NCBI GenBank assembly: GCA_001596155.1
Contig: CP014771.1
Coordinates: 434,001 to 498,000 of the forward strand
Direction of reading: 5' to 3'
DNA from: Hymenobacter psoromatis
Lineage (GTDB): Bacteria > Bacteroidota > Bacteroidia > Cytophagales > Hymenobacteraceae
DNA length: 64,000 nt
Numbering within the stretch: the first letter of the stretch is position 1; each line of letters begins with the position of its first letter. Under the pieces are notes generated by a model. That model was given only the letters and a program-made list of their open reading frames with translations, did no database searches and was not told the DNA's origin. The position numbers and the translations under genes are program-made. Positions 61,596 to 64,000 of this stretch are shown one piece after another.

Positions 61596-62978
61596 TTAAT
61601 AAGTGGTGGGCAGCGTACCCTGCGTGCGCAGCAGCTCTACCTTGCTGGTAAGTACCTGAAACAGCGCGCTGTAGTAGTTGAGCTGCGAGGTGCGCAGCGT
61701 AGTCTGGGCCACCAGCAGGTCGAGGTAGGCCTTGATGCCCCCGCGGTACTGCAAATCCACGACCCGGTACACTTCCTTCGACAGCTCCAGGTTTTGCCGG
61801 CCAATAACGTAGTCGTTGTAATAGCTCTTGTAATTAGCCAGCGCGGTGGCGTATTCGGTCGTCACCTGGTTGCGGGTATTAAGTAAATCCTGGTCGATGC
61901 GCTGGTCCAGAATGCGCGCCCGGCGCAGGTTGTAGGTGCGCCGGAAACCCGTGAAAATCGGCAGCCCCATCTGCACGCCCGTGTACGAGTTAGGGAACCG
62001 CTGGCTGTACTGGTCACTCAGCGTATTGGCCTGATACACCGCGTTGTAGTTGCCAAACGCCGACACGGAGGGTAAGAAGCCGTAGCGGTAATAATCGATG
62101 TTGAGCCCTTGCAGCGTCTTCTGGGTCAACACCTGCTGAAACTCGATGCGGTTGGCCGGGTTGAGGTGCTCCAGCGTATCCGCCACGGCCTCCTGCTCCA
62201 GCTGCAGCGTGTCGTATTTCAGGCTGATAAGCTTGTCGGCCGCCAGGCCCATCAGCTGCTGGAGGTAGGCCGTTTTGGCATTCACCGCCTCAAACGCCTG
62301 CTTGCGGCCCGCCACCGAGTTATTGAGCGAAATCTGAGCCTGGAGGTAGTCCGTCTTGTCCACGATACCCGCATCGTAGCGGGCGCGGGCATCCTTGTAG
62401 TTGCGGCTCAGCCGCCGGATATCCTCGTCAAATACCGCGAGCTGGCGCTGCGACAGCAGCACGTCGTAGAACGCCTTGCTGGCGTCCGAAACGGTCGCTA
62501 TTTTGGTGTTCACCGTGTTCTGACCCGCTGCCAGCCGCGTGTAGCGGGCCTGGCGGGCGGCCAGGTTCACATCATTATTATAGATGACCTGCGTGGCGCT
62601 GCCCCCCAGCGTCGTTACGTTTTTTACCCCCAGCTGGCGGGGGGTAGAGATGCCCGTGGTGGGGTCTGGAAACACCGTGAAGGGCAGACCAAAATAGTGC
62701 TGCGCGGTGCCCGTGAGGCCCACCTGCGGCAGCCAGGCCGCCAGCGCAATGCGAATATCGGCCTCGTTGCTCCGCTCATCGAGGCGGGCTTGCTGCACCA
62801 GCGGCTGGTAGGCCAGCGCGTAGCTCAGGCATTGCTGGAGGGTAAGCGGCTCGTCGGGCGGCGGCGGGGGGGTAGGGACGGCAACTGGATTCTGAGCCCA
62901 AACCCGACCCGACCCCAGTAGAAAATACGCGAACAGAGCCCACAAACAGCTCCGCGCGGCGCGGCGTAAAATCTTCAT
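61596..62978 (-). CDS. TolC-like outer-membrane factor
   Basis: A 460-residue protein with a signal peptide (about 1-28, ending GRVWAQ). Two outer-membrane efflux (OEP) repeats are seen: LTLQQCLSYALAYQPLVQQA near the start and the later half beginning about 250, with long helices (LRRARILDQRIDQDLLNTRN). It forms the exit channel of the RND system. It is the first gene of the operon; 15 bp separate it from the adaptor gene. Confidence 0.92.
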   Translation of the reverse strand: MKILRRAARSCLWALFAYFLLGSGRVWAQNPVAVPTPPPPPDEPLTLQQCLSYALAYQPLVQQARLDERSNEADIRIALAAWLPQVGLTGTAQHYFGLPFTVFPDPTTGISTPRQLGVKNVTTLGGSATQVIYNNDVNLAARQARYTRLAAGQNTVNTKIATVSDASKAFYDVLLSQRQLAVFDEDIRRLSRNYKDARARYDAGIVDKTDYLQAQISLNNSVAGRKQAFEAVNAKTAYLQQLMGLAADKLISLKYDTLQLEQEAVADTLEHLNPANRIEFQQVLTQKTLQGLNIDYYRYGFLPSVSAFGNYNAVYQANTLSDQYSQRFPNSYTGVQMGLPIFTGFRRTYNLRRARILDQRIDQDLLNTRNQVTTEYATALANYKSYYNDYVIGRQNLELSKEVYRVVDLQYRGGIKAYLDLLVAQTTLRTSQLNYYSALFQVLTSKVELLRTQGTLPTTY

Positions 62979-63344
62979 AAGTAATTACAACCGGGCGGCC
63001 CAGTAAATGTTGAGGTTGCCCGTTGCGGATGTTTCATCAGCTCATGGCCTTCTCCCAAACGAGCAAACGGGTCTTTGGTTGATAAAAAATGCTTTCTTGG
63101 CGCAGCGTCTCTTGTCTTTAAAAAGTAGTCGCTTATGAAGTAGTAGCTTTTTATCGACTCCCACGGAAAGCACGGCCGCCTTACTGGCGTGGTGAATGGC
63201 AGCGGTCCCGGCCCCGGTTATAGCTAGGCTTGCGCTAAAAACGAGGGGGTAGGAGCCGTCAAGCCCAACGCAACGCGGGCCGATTGTCCGGTGTCTTTAG
63301 CAGTTATTCATCTACTCTTTCACCAAACAACCCCCACTCCCTGC
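62979..63344. other. Divergent intergenic region before the RND operon
   Basis: A 366-bp gap between the divergent outer-membrane factor and M28 peptidase genes. It is mixed in composition and carries a GGGGGTAGG motif at about 63245. I see no palindrome, no regulator gene and no clear promoter box; the operon promoter must lie here. Confidence 0.5.
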
Positions 63345-64000
63345 ATGCGGAAAACAATTTTTACCCTCGCCGCCGCTGGCCTGCTGGCTGTGCCTGCCCT
63401 GGCCCAAACCCCAGCCCAAACCGCCGAAAAACTCGACCCCGCCGCCCTGGCCAAAATCAAGGACGAAGGCCTGAACCGCTCCAAGGTGATGGAAACGGCC
63501 TTTTACCTCACCGATGTGTGCGGCCCGCGCCTGGCCGGCTCCGAGGGACTGGCCCGCGCCAACGCCTGGACCAAAAAGCGCCTCACCGACTACGGCCTGG
63601 CCAATGCCAACGTGGAAGCCTGGGGCGACTTTGGCCGCGGCTGGGACATCGATAAGAGCTACGTGGCCATGACGGCACCCTACTACCACGCCATGATTGG
63701 CGTGCCCAAGGCCTGGACGCCCTCGACCCCCGGCAGCTTGCGCAAAGCTGTGGCCTATGTGAACGTGAAAACCGCCGCCGACCTCGACAAATACAAGGGC
63801 CAGCTGCGCGATAAAATCGTGATTTTACCCGTGGCCACGCTGCCCCAGCCCAACTTCGAGCCCGACGCTAAGCGCCTCAGCGCCGAAGACTTGCAGAAGC
63901 TGGCCGACGCCCCCGCCGGCGGCGCGCCCACCGCCGCCAACCGCCCCGCCGAGGCCAACCCCGAAGCCCGCCGCGCCGCTATGCTGGCCGCCCGCGAGCT
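63345..64000 (+). CDS. M28-type metallopeptidase (3' partial)
   Basis: The frame is open from the ATG at 63345 to the window edge, 218 residues, and the rest is outside. The signal peptide (MRKTIFTLAAAGLLAVPALA) is followed by LTDVCGPRLAGSEGLARAN, the N-terminal pattern of M20/M28 peptidases like the one at 7605 (LCERIGGRLSGSPQ). The PA-like stretch KYKGQLRDKIVILPVA is visible; zinc ligands lie beyond the window. A Pro/Ala-rich insert (ADAPAGGAPTAANRPAEANP) interrupts it. Confidence 0.85.
   Translation, partial: MRKTIFTLAAAGLLAVPALAQTPAQTAEKLDPAALAKIKDEGLNRSKVMETAFYLTDVCGPRLAGSEGLARANAWTKKRLTDYGLANANVEAWGDFGRGWDIDKSYVAMTAPYYHAMIGVPKAWTPSTPGSLRKAVAYVNVKTAADLDKYKGQLRDKIVILPVATLPQPNFEPDAKRLSAEDLQKLADAPAGGAPTAANRPAEANPEARRAAMLAARE

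Overview
This window comes from a high-GC member of the Bacteroidota, most likely Hymenobacter or a close relative in the Cytophagales. The evidence is family content: GLPGLI proteins with a TonB-type receptor, a PorD-like (DUF4835) protein, an OstA-like protein, a Bacteroidota-type RNA polymerase omega subunit, NIPSNAP and TMEM175-like proteins and many exported lipoproteins. Several genes are preceded by a TAnnTTTG promoter box, and no gene start clearly depends on a Shine-Dalgarno sequence. No rRNA, tRNA or CRISPR array was seen.

Layout. 1-6.6 kb: end of a NadR-like kinase gene, a small membrane protein, a DUF2071 protein, then a minus-strand run (response regulator, histidine kinase, unknown protein, SDR dehydrogenase). 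The SDR gene is split by an intact 1,065-bp insertion sequence with a 5-bp target duplication. 6.9-17 kb: exported enzymes and envelope proteins (histidine phosphatase, M28, S8 and M23 peptidases, an OmpA-like lipoprotein), then HMG-CoA lyase and a LutA-like Fe-S protein. 17.1-19.2 kb: AT-rich island with a cupin/JmjC-like gene cut short by a frameshifted IS5-like element, and an unknown gene ending in a duplicated terminator. 19.2-32.3 kb: a polynucleotide kinase-phosphatase-ligase (Pnkp) carrying an in-frame palindromic insertion, NIPSNAP, VOC, M28, small lipoproteins, TMEM175-like channel, KatG, and two RlaP-type nucleotidyltransferases. 32.4-36.7 kb: GH32 fructan hydrolase, acyl-ACP desaturase and malate dehydrogenase, separated by palindromes.

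36.8-45.6 kb is the most unusual part: a minus-strand cluster of a TonB-type outer-membrane receptor, five full GLPGLI proteins, one GLPGLI fragment, and two small exported cysteine peptides. Each peptide lies behind a nearly identical stretch of about 290 bp of non-coding DNA and is followed by a GLPGLI gene, so the leader-peptide-GLPGLI unit looks like a duplicated module.

45.7-56.8 kb is a housekeeping block: tilS, OstA-like, bamD, rpoZ, coaC, coaB (normally one coaBC gene, here separated by a palindrome), porD, recN and fabI. Between recN and fabI sits an AT-rich pair with its own near-consensus promoter: an exported Cys/Gly-rich protein and a small membrane protein that overlaps it. 57.1-63.0 kb is a tripartite RND efflux operon (outer-membrane factor, adaptor, pump). 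The window ends inside a third M28-type peptidase.

Two features run through the whole window. Large perfect or near-perfect palindromes of several sequence families lie in many intergenic gaps. The motif GGGGTAGGG (or its complement) recurs in and between genes, often encoding Gly-Val-Gly or Pro-Thr-Pro.
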